A stretch of 64,000 bases of DNA from the NCBI RefSeq assembly GCF_003573695.1, contig NC_039361.1, forward strand, positions 97,466,279-97,530,278, in the 5' to 3' direction. Below are positions 32,063-44,489 of the stretch, in pieces. This DNA is from Papaver somniferum (lineage: Eukaryota > Streptophyta > Magnoliopsida > Ranunculales > Papaveraceae). The translations under genes and the position numbers were made by a program. The notes under the pieces were generated by a model. It was given only the letters and a program-made list of their open reading frames with translations, was not told the origin of the DNA and did not search any database. The first letter of the stretch is position 1. Each line of letters starts with the position of its first letter.

Positions 32063-34777
32063 AGCGTGTTTCTGTCCTTCGCTGGTTGTTGAAGTACTTG
32101 TCTCTGTGTTTAGGACATTATCATCTTTCGTCAAGCCCTTCCCTGTAGTTTCCTTGAGGAACAGGTCTATGGCCTTCTCTTTCGCGGTTTCTTTATTTTT
32201 TACTCTTCGGATTTTTCGCTGCTCTTCTTGCTCGTTGTTGATATGATCCTGAGTGGCCTGGCACTCTCTTGTAGTGACCCGATCTCCCTTGATTTCCATT
32301 ACTCCCTCAGGTGTTGGGAATCTGAGATATTGGTGGTACGTTGCCGCAACTCCTTTGAGTTTATGTATCCATTTTCGTCCAATAATGGCGTTGTAGGGGG
32401 ATGGGGTGTCCACCACACTGAATCGGGTTTCTAATTTCATGGGCCCTGCGTTAACCTGCAACACGATGTATCCCAAGGGCTTCGTGGGTGCTCCATTGAA
32501 TCCGTAGATGGTGTAATAAGAGGTCATTAACTGTTCATCATGGAGTTTCATCCGTTTGAATGCATCGTAAAATAGGACATTTACGGAGCTTCCCCCGTCT
32601 ATGAGGATCTTTTTGAGGTTACATCCAGCTACTGGTAGTGTTAGGACCAAGGGATCGTTATGGTCTTCCATATCTTCTTCGATATCTTCGGCATCGAAGA
32701 TAATAGGAGATTCCATCCACTCTTCGTGCTCGTCCACCTCTATCCCATCGACCTTATACAATTCATAGCGGTCTTCGAATTGCTTCCGTAACCTCTTTCC
32801 TATCTGCGCTGTAAGTGAGGGCCATGCGGCTTCAGAACACGAGATGGTGTTGATTGTGCGGTTTCCTTCCGGAAGTTGGACTGGTTTGGTTCGTTTGGAT
32901 CTATCCTCGGTAATATCCTTTCGTACGTAATGTTTGATCTCTCCCGCATCAATTAATTTTTGGATCATTATTTTAAGGTTCTTGCATTTTTCGGTCTGGT
33001 GTCCGTTGAAACAATGATATTCACAGTAATCTTTAGACTTCTCGGATCTCGGGGGCTGCTTTCCCTTAGACCATGGCCACTCCAGATTTTCCCTCCCTTT
33101 GATCTCTCGTAGGATACGAGCATAGCTAGCATTGAGTTTCGTGTAAACTTGATCTTCGAATTTTCGGTCACCTGTTCTTCGTTCATCCCTTCGTTCCTTC
33201 CTATCTTCGTGAGGTCTCTCCACTGAGCAACTCCTTTTGGCCCCATTGGTTTGTTCTGCTGAATTGGTGCGGTGAGATCTCTGCGGATATGCCCTCGGGT
33301 TTTCCCGTTGAATTTCTTCAAGTCGAGCGTGCTTTTCAATAATTATTCGAAGATCTCCCTCTGTCTTAGGCACGCTCCCATGAATCTCAACAAATAGTGG
33401 ACTCATTCGGTCTAATCCCCATTTGTAGCAATTGATGCTTACCACTGGGTCCAAGCTCCCTATGGCTTGGCAGATCTTGTGCCATCTGTTAGTGTATTCC
33501 CTCGTGGTTTCCTTGTAGCCAATCGCTAGTGAAAAGAGCTTATCCATTCCGGTGTTTACAGTCTTGTTGTACATGTATGTTCTTAAGAATTTTTCTGCGA
33601 GTTGGTCGTATGAGTGGATGGAGTCTGGTGGCAGATTATCAAACCAGGATAATGCCGATCCCTTCAGGCTTGACGGGAAGTATCTGCAAAGTACGGCGTC
33701 GTTCTGACCCCATCTAGCTAAGACACGGTTGTAATACCGAATATGTGCAGCAGGTTCGCTGCATCCATCATAGCATTCGAACGTTGGGACAGGGCATTTC
33801 AGCGGAATAGGGGTGTTGGCCAAGCGATGAGTTAAGGGCGTAGAGTTAGCTTCTCTCATGACCTCTTCTAACCTCCCCCCGCCTTGTCTACGTTTTAATT
33901 GCATGATCTCGGCCATCATTTCATCTCGTAGCTCTTACATCGTACGGTGGTGCCCTAAGTTCTTCTGCTCGTTATAGTCTGATTCTCCGTCGTCATAATC
34001 CGGGTCGGATACGCTACTTCCCCTAGTCGCGTATCCATTAGCCGCTATGACGACTCTTCGGTCTCGGTTTGTCTCTGGTGCTTTGGAATTTGCTTCATCA
34101 AGCTGTTGGATGGTCTTCGTGCTTAGAGCAATCCGATCCTTTAAATCTTGATTTTCTCTGGCCAGCAGAGCTACAGCATCTGCGTAAACCTGCTGGCTCT
34201 TCTTCAATTCTTCAAGCTCAGCCATCAGTCGATGTGATTGGTTGGACCCCTGATTGGGAGTCCCAGCTCGTGCCACTACGGCCATGGTGCCGCCTTCCTC
34301 TACGGTCTGCACTAAAGGTGGCAGAGGTTCAGCTTCGGTTGCTGGCATTTCCAAATCGGGGTGAGTGCCCCTCTGCGGTGCTAGAGCCACCGGTATGGTT
34401 TGATTTTGATTATTTGTTGGTGGCATTCCGAAAGTTGGAAGGTGCACGAGTTGGTATGTTCTGGATTCATCCACCCTTTCTCTTGGTTGATGAAATTGAT
34501 TCATAGCACAAGTTTTGCTAGCCTCTGCAGCCTTCGGGACTACCGCAGCCGCACCGTACTTTGTCGCCGCTGCTCTGAGAGCCGCGGCTGCAACTGAATT
34601 AGCGTTCATAGGTGAAGTGATTTCCGCAGTATCTTTCCTTTGACTGGTCATTTTAGCTTTGTCTCCTTTCTGCTTGCTTCGGGTGATGACCGGGGTTGTC
34701 CTGGGTGTTTCCTTTGACAAAGCTTTGGATTTTCCTGCTTCCTGCGTCTTTTCCATCACGGGTCCTTTTGTCGACAA
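32057..34777 (-). pseudogene. Element 3 gag-protease
   Basis: One frame from Met 34777 to UAG 32059-32057, interrupted by a TAA at 33937-33935. The N-terminal part (34777-33938) is Ala-, Lys- and Pro-rich with a coiled-coil-like stretch (MAELEELKKSQQVYADAVAL). After the TAA come the gag capsid domain (YNRVLARWGQNDAVLCRYFP, LKGSALSWFDNLPPDSI, YTNRWHKICQA), an Arg/Glu-rich linker and a zinc-knuckle variant, CEYHCFNGHQTEKC. The aspartic protease follows, with LIDGGSSVNVLF; this DGGSS form replaces the usual DTGAS and is common in Tat elements. The TAA context (ATG TAA GAG) is not a leaky type, so it probably inactivates this copy. Confidence 0.9.
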
Positions 34778-35189
34778 TGAAATCTCGCAGAAACACGCCT
34801 TCTTTACTCACAATCCGTTCTTTCTGCACAAAGGAATTTCAAACAGCGAAAAACGGGAATATCCGCGTGAATCGGGTTAGTTGGAGAAATATCTTCTTTC
34901 AGGAGAGGATTAATACATACGAGTTACAATACACGGGTTAAAGTTTTATTAAAAGAGATCCTTTTAAAAATGCAAGTAGATCCTTTAAAAAATACGAAAA
35001 CCCCCCTGAGAGACAGGTTCGCACGAGATCTAAAGAAAAACGTAAATCTTATCGAAGATAATAGGTGCGTTTTTGAATATCATAAAGTTAACAAATGATC
35101 TATACGGTCCGAGCTAATAAATCAGAGCAATCATATGCCAGTTTAAGATGAAATCACAGGACAAGATAAATCTTTTACCGGGACGAAGT
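34778..35189 (-). other. Element 3 5' leader
   Basis: AT-rich untranslated leader between the primer site and gag, no reading frame of note. Confidence 0.6.
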
Positions 35190-35206
35190 CCCTGTTTCTA
35201 GCGCCA
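35190..35206 (-). other. Element 3 primer-binding site
   Basis: The minus strand reads TGGCGCTAGAAACAGGG three bases after the LTR. TGGCGC-type sites are usual for plant Ty3/gypsy elements. I do not name the tRNA. Confidence 0.7.
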
Positions 35207-35209
35207 AAT

Positions 35210-36059
35210 TGTGAACACTCAAATCACGAAGGCATCCGAATGCTCACAACCAATCATCGTAATATAGAGTGATATGTGATGATGATATCTTAGTGTTGAT
35301 TCCTTGGCTCAAAAACTTCGGGTTTATCACAGCCTCATCTAACAACTCCATGCGGGGCGTTTGCGTACGGGATATAGGTAAAAAAAAAGAAAACAATACA
35401 TACAAGTAAAGATCCATGGGGTTAGGCAAATATAAAGTGCTGAAATATAAAAAGACCGAGGTTTACGTGGTTCAGCACTAAGGCCTACGTCCACGGGGTT
35501 TGTTGTTTCACTATGTTCTTCACGGTTACAAGAGTAGTCGAATGACTTTTGGGTTTACATGTATTTTCTCTTCTAAAGGATTAACTTACACTCGAAATCT
35601 CTCTCTCCTTCCCTTCCTGATTTTTCCGATCCCCCTTCCTCTTGGTGGAGAGGGGGTATTTATAGGGTTAGAGTGTGGGACCCATCTCTGAAGGCCGTTG
35701 GAACCTTATCTTCTAGTGTCTTGTGTCCATCACGCAGAGGTCTGCGTTTGCCACTTGATCACGCAGAGACATCCTCGCTCGTCCCACGGGTTGATCGACA
35801 CGTATACTGCTCAGAGTGTTTAATGAGGGTAGTTGAGATGCCTGCTCGTGTCAGACAAGTGTCTTATGCCCCTGTCACGTCCGTGTCAGCTAACTTTCTC
35901 TCCACCGTTGATCTTAGCTTCTTTTGGGGATGAGATAAAGTAACTCCTTGGGGTTTATTTGGTGTTCCGTAGTGCATCGTATTTTGATGTCTTGGCCTGC
36001 ATGCTTTCCACGTATCTTTCTATATACACGTGTCTGATGGTGAGATATATGTATACACA
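35210..36059 (-). repeat. Element 3, 5' LTR
   Basis: 850 bp with a TATAAATA box on the minus strand at 35657-35664 inside CCCTATAAATACCCCC. Followed on the plus side by the target duplication AATTA. Confidence 0.93.
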
Positions 36060-36064
36060 AATTA

Positions 36065-37080
36065 AGATGAGAAATCGATTACCATAATATGATTAACACA
36101 TGGAACTAGAAAAACCCTAGATTCAATTTTGGTTTCTTCATGATCTTGTTCTGAACCAAAAAAAACAAAACCCTATACTGGATTTAAGTAGTAATAAATA
36201 CAGGAAAAGATACAGAGAGGTTTATGAACTTTCTCTCGCTGAAACTATTTAAGTGTTTCCCTGTCTTTCTCTTATAAAAATTTTAGAAAGAAACAATTTT
36301 AGAAATTCTGGGTGTGGAAGAAATTTTATCCCAAAAAATGGATGTGTGCCTGAAATTTCCTGTCCGTGGGTTTCTCAATGGAAAAATCTGGGAGAATGGA
36401 TCTCACTATGGTTTTCACTTTTCCCAAAGGCAAAACTACTTCATTGGGAAATCAAGATCTTTGTTCAGAAGCTTGCAAGTTGCAATCAGAGATCAGAAGT
36501 CTCTTGTCACCTGTTGGGTCCTTAGCCAGGCCCATGTCACTTCCATTTTATGATGGATTTGCTTGGGCTCGTCGAAGATCCATTTTTAGCCTAATTTCAG
36601 TAATGGAAATTTTCTTGTTTGGTCCTAGGCCCAAATAGCTATTTATTCCTGGGTCCAACCGAAAACTAATATTATTCTTAGGTCTACAAGATGGAAAATA
36701 CCTGGCTGCCCCTCCATGATACGTGTGAACGTCTTCTCTCTATTCGAAGTTCGAACCCACTGGTTAGCAAAAACACCTTCTATCTTCGTCTCTCTTCGTT
36801 TTTCCTTTCCCTTCTCTATTCTAAGAGAATTCTTGTGATTCAATCAAGGAATCACAAACCAAAAACCTAGATTCCGATCTTTGAGAAACCAAAACTCTAA
36901 ATTCTAAACCTAGATTTCGATTTTCCATATTGAATCAAGATTTTTTTTCTAAATCTACGAAGATAGTACTGCTCCTATATAAGAAGAAGATGATTATGAA
37001 GAATCACCAACACAAAAAACCAAATAAGCGAGCAAAAAACAAACAAACAAGAAAAGAGTATCGAAATCAGTAGCAGAAAA
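36065..37080. other. Intergenic DNA, possibly displaced promoter of the exonuclease-like gene
   Basis: No supported gene. If the exonuclease-like gene is read leftward, its distal promoter resumes here after element 3. At 36700-37080 there is pyrimidine-rich, then A-rich, DNA resembling a plant 5' leader on the plus strand (TCTTCGTCTCTCTTCG... then ACCAAAAACCTAGATT). Confidence 0.3.
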
Positions 37081-38044
37081 AGGTATGAATCAGAAGTACA
37101 TATATGATGTACGGGAAAAACCTAATTTATTTTAACCAATATGATACATCACTGCGTATAAGATGTTTTTTTTTGGATTTTGACTGTTTAATCAGAGGTA
37201 CATAACTCAAAATCTGATGAAAATCATCATAAGTGACATGCGTTTAGTGTTTGTGTTTGTAGTTTGTGTTTTATGACATATAGATTTGTGGGTACATAAC
37301 TCAAAAACTGATTGACTAACAATCAAAGTGACACGCGGTGTGTTTTTATTGTTTTCTGACACATAGATCCACCAGTACATATATACAATACCGAGGTAAA
37401 AAATCACTATATTGTTTATATACTCAAAAAAATCAATATGTTGTTTATTATTTTTGGTTGATGAGATAATGATCCACCATTACATATCTCTAGTACTTAA
37501 GAAATAAGTCTTTTATGCTTTCATTGGATTTAATCCCTATGAACATCAAGTACATAACTCACATACTGAATAGTAACCATTATTATGCTTTCACATGTGA
37601 TTTTGGGTGTTTTAGGCATATGAGTATGCAATACATAAGGCCAGTACTGATTATGTAACATTGATTATGCTTCTATATAAGATTGTTTGTGTTTCTTGCA
37701 TGTAGATTTTTCAGTACACATAACTCAAAAACTGTTGAATAACAATCAAAAGTGACATGAGGTGTGTTTTTTTTTCTTTCTTCTTTTCACTGCATACCAA
37801 TACATATATGTTGTACTGAGGTATAACAGTGCTTTTGTACTATAAAATCATTATGTTGGTTTATGAGATAATGATCTTGGGTATGCAGTACATAAGGCCA
37901 ATACTGATGAATGTGTTTATGTTTCCATATATGATTGTGTTTAAGTAACATTGTTTATGCTTCCATATATGATTGTGTTTCAGACATGATGATTGTGCAG
38001 TGCATAAATGCTACACTGAAATAAAATTAACTAAATTTTTGTAG

Positions 38045-38221
38045 GGAAGGTTGTGCCAAAACCTGGTACGAAGTTGTATAGATATGGACTCAAAGACTTA
38101 CATATTTTAGTAGCCAACATGAGATTGAGTGGATATACTTTGAGTGATGCGCAATTACAAAAGATAGACGAAGCATAATCATTCGCGGACATCCCTTCAA
38201 GCATTGGACGCTTATGGAAGT
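38045..38221 (+). pseudogene. Exon-like coding fragment, unknown gene
   Basis: After an acceptor-like TTTTTGTAG (ends 38044) the plus strand encodes KVVPKPGTKLYRYGLKDLHI and then LVANMRLSGYTLSDAQLQKI-DEA. A TAA follows, with the same frame continuing SFADIPSSIGRLWK to another stop at 38219-38221. The composition is that of an ordinary globular protein, unlike the low-complexity DNA around it. I do not recognise the family. It is probably a captured exon or one exon of a decayed gene. Confidence 0.4.
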
Positions 38222-38867
38222 AAAGCCACATTCTTACGGAAGTAAAGGTGCTCAATACTAGCAGTGTATATTAGTTGTACTATGAAAAAATACTACAATG
38301 TATATTGGTTATAAAAAACACAGTTAAAACTCAAATAAATTTACATCTGAGCATTAATTTATAGTGATCACTCAATATATGTGTGTGATAAATTTCAGTG
38401 TATATCTGCTGCACTGCTTTAATTAGTTTAAGTCTATAATTACATGTACTGGTTTAAATTCAGTTAGTATTTGTTCTACTCAAAAAAAATAGAGTATATA
38501 TTGATTGTACTACAAAAAAGTTTAAATTCAGTATATATTGGTTGTACTGCAAAAAAAATAAAAATGTATATTGGTTGTACTACAAAAAGAAAGTGTACAA
38601 TGGAAACTTCAAAATTAGCAATAGATGCAATGAAAAGAAATAAATAAAAATTACATAAGCTTGAGCAAAAACCAAGGCGTGTTGATTTATTACATACTAT
38701 TTCAAGTACTTCACATACAACCAAAAAATCAGTACATCTGATACATACTGAGAAAGTGAGTGCATAATGGATGCACTGAAAGAAAAATAATGACTGAAAA
38801 CACTTTCATTCACTTTTAACTCCAGGTATGCAAGGGTTTCCTCCATAATTTTCATAAGTTACCCTTC

Positions 38868-38945
38868 TATAGTTCCCAGAACAGCGAAATTGCTCTTCCC
38901 AAATCCCGGTTTAACTTGTTTAGCAGCATCGATTGCCTTTCATGG
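38868..38945 (-). pseudogene. Short exon-like fragment, weakly B3-like
   Basis: The minus strand encodes AIDAAKQVKPGFGKSNFAVL-GTIEG followed by a stop. A-AK-KP-N-F is reminiscent of the start of a REM/VRN1-type B3 domain, but at this length the match is weak. Confidence 0.25.
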
Positions 38946-41480
38946 ACAACAACCAACACCAGAGCATTATTTCATGTAAAATTCAGCTACTAAAGCAAAT
39001 ATAACAGTGCATATATGATATACCCTCAGAAACTAAAAATCTACACTAATTGAAACCGGAAAAAAAAATAAAACTCAGAATGTTCAGTACATAACTTACA
39101 TACTGATTAAAAAATCATGCTTATGCTTACATATATGAGTCTATGTGCGTTAAACTCTTGAACCTGTAAATGTGAATTTGCAGAACATAAACATAAATGG
39201 TATATTCAAAAAGTTCCTAGTGTTTAGATTAGAACTAGGCATCTTGAACCTGTAAATGTGACCAAAACCTAACAATATTGACACAGCCATGATGAACAGC
39301 AGATAAAAATGAGTATCAATATGCAGACATGGAGACCAATGAGACATACTTTGGTGGTATTAGAGACCACTACATGTCAGATGCAACTTGGGTTTCTCTA
39401 TCTCAGCAAGTCATGCTGCAACCAAGATAAAACCTACAATAGTAGTCAATCAACTTTCTACTCTCTAACCCGCACATATAAGAACTAAACCACTTATCAT
39501 TGGTTCAAATAATCAAGTTAAAAAGATGAAATTATATGCATGCATTAATAAGACTTGTAGTATGCAGATCCTCATGAGCTTTAGTTTTACCATGCACATG
39601 TATAAACATATATTCATCCAAACAAAAAATGTGTTATCATAAGAAATCAAACATCATGAGATTATCCTTATTTGAAGAGGACCAAGAAGCAACATCTTCT
39701 TCAGAAACTAGTGTAACGTCTTCTCCAGAAACTAAGAATATGCTAGAGGATAATAAACCTGCAAAATATAACAATATATATATGATATACTCTCAGAAAC
39801 TAAAAAGCAACACTAATAGAAACCGGAAAAAGACTCAGAATTTTTTGTACATAACTTCCATACTGATTAAAAACCCATGTTTATGCTTACATATATGAGT
39901 CTACGTATGTTAGACACTATGAATTTGCAGTACATAAATGTTATACTAAAAACAAAACTAGTTAATCTGCAGAACATAAATGGTATACTTAAAAATTTCC
40001 TAGTGTTTGGATTAGAACTAAATATCTTGAACCTGTAAATGTGACCAAAACATAACAATATTAACACGACCATGATGAACAACAGATATAAATGAGTATT
40101 AGTTCATTCCATCATCATAATACAAAAAAAAAAATGAAAATACAGTGCACTCATTACGCACTCCATCAAACACACTATAAATGCATGAGAATGCAGTAAA
40201 AAATGAGAAATACAATACATATTTCAGTATTTCGCATATGTATTGTAATCATGTATCAAAATAGCAGTGGTCCTTGCTAGTGGAAAACCCATCCACAACC
40301 TAACCATTCTTCTCCTGCTCCATAATTGGTTCTTTGTCAAATAAGAACTGCCCTTTAGATAAGAAAATCTATATGTTTCTACGTGACAGTTGGGGTTTCA
40401 GTAGAGAATAGATGATATGTTCCGTCTAAATTTGGTTTAGCAAAAACATAGGTACTGTCCATTTGAAAAAATGATAACAACAAATATGCTCAACAATTCG
40501 GTGGAAGGGCATTTAAAATTAATTTCCAATCCCCAACATTTCTAAAGTTTCAATATCAATAGTGGTTTTATTATTTAAGAACCAATGACATTGCTAGTTT
40601 CTTATCACTAGAAAACTATATCAAGTAACAAAGTTTAACGTATACAATCTTTCATAATCATGCTCAATACATCAAATATGCACTCAATTTATATGGTGAC
40701 CACTTGCTCAATAAACTTAAACTGTAATGAATAATTGTATAAAATTTAAGGATTCTTTGTTCAGTTAGCAAGTCACAAGAGAGATTCTCACCTCTTCAGA
40801 GATTATTTTGGACTTCAAGCTTGCCTTTCCTCTGGAGTGATGCTTTTATGTACTGCTTTTATGCACTTGCCTTCACCCACTTGTCAATACATAGTTTATG
40901 CACTGCGATTTTATCTGGAGTGCTGCTTTTAAGTTATGATTGTTCAGCAGTGCAACGTATATATACTGTGATTTTTCTGCAGTGCATCGTATATACAATA
41001 TGATTTATCTGCAACAAAATATAGGACCCCTGCCGGAACATTAGCTGATTTTGATTCCAGGACAAAATCGCTTAAAAACCACATTTCAGTGATTCTATAT
41101 CAACTATATAATACGCTTACCCACTGCATAAGATGATCAAAGAAATTATACACATCATTTACAAAAAACAACGAACAAACAAATAATAATCGAGAGAGTA
41201 TTATTTCAGTAACGCATATATGTACCTATGGATCAAACAACAAGTGGTAAAACTAAGAAATAAAACAGAATCAAAAGCAGTTTGTATCAGTATGACACAT
41301 ATGTACTGCTAATTCATGAACTAAAAAACAACCATATGTAATGAATCTATCAAAAAATCGGAATCGAGAGAGTCTTATTTCAGTATCGAAGATATGTACT
41401 TATGGATCGAACAACAACAAGTGATAAGATAAAACTAAAAATAAAAAAGAATCAAAAGCAATTTGTATCGGTATGCAACA

Positions 41481-42688
41481 TATGTACTACTGGATAATAC
41501 CCTTGAAACAACAAACAAGCACGAATTTGATAAAATAAAGAAGCGAAAACAACAAGATAATCAAAGCGATAGTTCAAATATGTTAAAAACACCATAATCT
41601 AACCAAAAAATTGAGTAATTACGATCAAGATTCATAAAAAACAAACCAAAACAAAAATAAACCTAAAACTAAGATTTATGTGTGCTACCATCAATAAATA
41701 AAAACTAAGATCTATAATGATCTCCAACAACAGATTGAGATGAATTGAATAATCAACCTAAGAATAAAATATACACCACATACCTTGACTGATTCTTTGT
41801 TGATTATCTTGATCTGTAGGTAGCAACAACTTCATGTACGTATCTCAATTGAATTTCTCCATTACGGTGAAAATCAAGATCTAAATAGCTTAAAATAAAA
41901 TAAAACAACATTAAAACTAACTAAATCTCGGTTAATCAAACAAAATCGAAATAATTCTCGCATTCGGCGATGAAAACCTAAGAAAAAATTCTCTTCTAGC
42001 AGCTCTCCCGGTTTGGATAAGAGAAATTAAAATGAAAACAAAAAAGTGAAATGAAATTTAGTTACTCTACTTTTATATACATAAGGGTGTTTTTGGAATT
42101 TTAAAAATGCGCGTAGTATATCCCACACGTGTGCATGACCTGGGCTTAAAAAATTTGATCCATTTTCATGTTTTCTTTTAATTATGAACCTCTGATTAGT
42201 GGGCTTTAATGGATGGACATGCCACTAACTAAGAACACTATAATGGTACCTATTGGTAATTCCTAGTTCAGTAATTTGTCTGATGCTTCTTTTTTTTCGA
42301 AGCAATTTTTTCGGATGCTAGCTTGTCGTAAGAAACTAAGAATAATCATTTTTATCAAGACTAAATTTTCAATTTGGTCATATATTCTTGCACTTATACA
42401 GTGGTCTTGTCGAAATTCATCTATCATCAACTCGTTGATTTCTGCTAAGCCACCTTAATTAGTCGTAAAAGTTGAGTAAGAAAAATTGATCATTTCAAAA
42501 ATTTCCGAATGCGTATAGGATGATGTTCGTACGTTAGATTCACGATGTCACACGTAAACACATGTTACATATGTCGTTAGCGATTAGTCTCATGGATGTA
42601 ACTAATAAGACTAGTTAATTATCACGGCGACATTGGGATAATACCCATTTTATTCCTATCCAAACTAGTATACTAAGGGATGTCTAAA
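41481..42688. other. Intergenic AT-rich DNA
   Basis: No gene or repeat I can support. 41,770-42,060 read on the minus strand resembles a plant 5' leader, and TATATAAAAG on the minus strand at about 42070-42079 could be a TATA box. Confidence 0.3.
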
Positions 42689-42814
42689 AGGTCTTAAAAG
42701 ACCAAATTGTCCATATTAAAAAATCATGCCGACCAAAACATATTAAAAAAAATCAAAATATTTCTTTTACACTCTAACTATTCATGTGAAATCAAAAAAA
42801 AAAAAACGAGAACC

Positions 42815-43125
42815 AAAAGTCGGCAGGGTATTTTTTGTCGACCTTGCCGACTAAAATATAGTCGGCAGGGTATAAGGTTGAATACCATGCCGACTTTTCA
42901 TCTCTGAAATTAGCATTTAGGGTCGGCACGTTATTCATCCTCCTACCTTGTCGACTATAGTTTAGTCGGCAATTTATGAAATTAATACCTTGTTGACTAA
43001 TAGTCGACAGGGTATTTTTTTATCGACCTTGCCGGCCATAAGTGGTCGGCATGTTCTTTATCCGCATACCTTGTCGGCCAGATATAGTCGGCATGTTCTT
43101 CATCCGTAGACTTTGCCGACTTCTC
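42815..43125. repeat. Array of seven GTCGGCA...TGCCGAC hairpins
   Basis: Seven consecutive units, each beginning GTCGGCA(G/T)G or a one-base variant and ending ACCTTGCCGAC or a variant, 40-60 bp long and separated by about 10 bp of AT-rich linker. Each unit can fold into its own stem-loop of about 8-13 bp stem. An isolated ATGCCGACC half-site lies at 42726. Confidence 0.8.
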
Positions 43126-44460
43126 ATATTTTCAGAATTGAAAATGTTGATTCCTTCTATTATTTTGAGTATAAAATCGCCCAGCAGCTCTACAATCCTA
43201 TATTTATAAATGTTTGGGTAGTACGATTTCATTTCTGTTACCATTGAATTCTTAAAAACAAAAAAGATCTCAAAAATCTACCCACATCCATGAGTTCAAT
43301 CTAAAATAAAACTTAATTTCAAAATTTTAATCAACTAATTAAATTAATTATCCTAATCATATTTATTAGTGTTAATTAATCAAGGATAGATTAGCCATTT
43401 TTATAAATATGTGGATAAGGGGATTTGTGTTTTACTTCAAAATGACCTTATTTTGTCTTATTTGGTATATCACAATCAAGCCAGGTTAATTACGAGCTTT
43501 TTAATCAACTTTTATTTATATTTTTTTTAGGAGTCACTTGTTTTTGGTTCTTCCCAAACCCTGTAACAAATTTGAAACTTTGAATGAGATTGAGTTTGAA
43601 GTATTAACAGCTTAGCATAATGATTTGACAATGTATAAAAATTGAAGTTGATTATATATTTATTCTAAGGCACTCTTTAATGAACTTCACTCTGAATTAT
43701 ATGCATGGAGCCACGAATACTTCAAACCTACACCTAAAATGTTACGTAATATATATGTATGTCTTGATATGGTATTTTCATATCATTATATAATTAAACT
43801 TATTTGCATTAGTTTATGTCAAGTTGAAGTTAACTGATGAAGTGAAATGAAAACGAAACATCAGTCTTTCTGCTCATTAATTATTTAACAAGAAAAAGAA
43901 AACAGTTAGTCAAAATGGGATTATAGACAGCAAAAGGGCCATAAAGAAAAGTAGGGTATTCCTTTTTGTTGAAGAGATAAACAAATGAAATCTTCTAATT
44001 GAGCCCAAGCAAAAATAAGAATATTAAAAAGGAACAAAATTGTATAGTAACTTGTTAGGGTGAAGAGAAAGAAATGTAAGATTTGTTTGTTTATATATTT
44101 GTTTGAAATTAGGGTTTACGTTTTTCCACACTATGTATCACTTCACTACTTCTTCTTCTTATATTCTTATATATAGATATATGATATGATATGATTATCT
44201 CTTGAATAGTAAGATTTGCATATGTATTTTGTGGCTAGTTATCGAGATGACTTGTTTTGCCAGATTCATCCCTAGCTACTTCTGCCTTGAAACACACTAA
44301 TCAATGTTTCGCAAATTAACCGTCAACTTTAGTAAATTAGGTGCCAATGGTATAAAGATTAACTGGATTTTGTGCCCGTGCTATGCACCGGCCGGATCTG
44401 AAAACGGAAAATGGGTCATTTGTCCAAATATTTTTAAAATATGGTTCAAATGGACGAGTA
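43126..44460. other. Intergenic AT-rich DNA, nothing recognised
   Basis: Stops in all frames, poly-A/T rich; no gene or repeat array seen. 44365-44400 has a short hairpin-like CCGTGCTATGCACCGG. Confidence 0.4.
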
Positions 44461-44489
44461 AAAATTAGTGTGGGTGAAATGGACACCAA

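Larger units (their letters stand above)
22645..36059 (-). mobile_element. Element 3: Tat-lineage Ty3/gypsy retrotransposon with antisense gene
   Basis: LTRs 22645-23495 (851 bp) and 35210-36059 (850 bp) share TGTGAACACTC...GTATACACA ends. A perfect target duplication AATTA lies outside (22640-22644 and 36060-36064). Gag-protease (34777-32057), RT with two RNase H domains (32056-30038) and integrase (29900-28657) all read on the minus strand. A spliced gene reads on the plus strand between integrase and the 3' LTR (23.6-28.0 kb). The second RNase H and the antisense gene are known marks of the Tat lineage (Grande, RIRE2, Retand type). By hand the LTRs differ at about ten bases plus one indel, roughly 1.2 percent. 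Coding lesions (stops at 33935 and 28945, frameshifts near 30040 and 29920) make this copy defective. Confidence 0.95.
37082..41480. repeat. CAGTAC/GTACTG palindrome array
   Basis: About 30 imperfect units of the form CAGTACATA-N6-12-TGTACTG or CAGTACATAACT...TACTGA are scattered over 4.4 kb. They occur for example near 37087, 37288, 37549, 37627, 37800, 37887, 38521, 38732, 39083, 39847, 39928, 41284 and 41383. Between them are short exon-like pieces (38045-38170 plus, 38868-38945 minus). It resembles cluster 21050-21805 in style but uses a different word. I found no clear terminal inverted repeat or target duplication. Confidence 0.7.

Noticed and set aside
31803..32434. Plus-strand frames opposite gag-pol of element 3
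   Set aside because: Mirror frames of a strongly coding minus strand.
33935..33937. Programmed readthrough at the TAA in gag
   Set aside because: The context ATG TAA GAG is not a known leaky type; a nonsense mutation is more likely.
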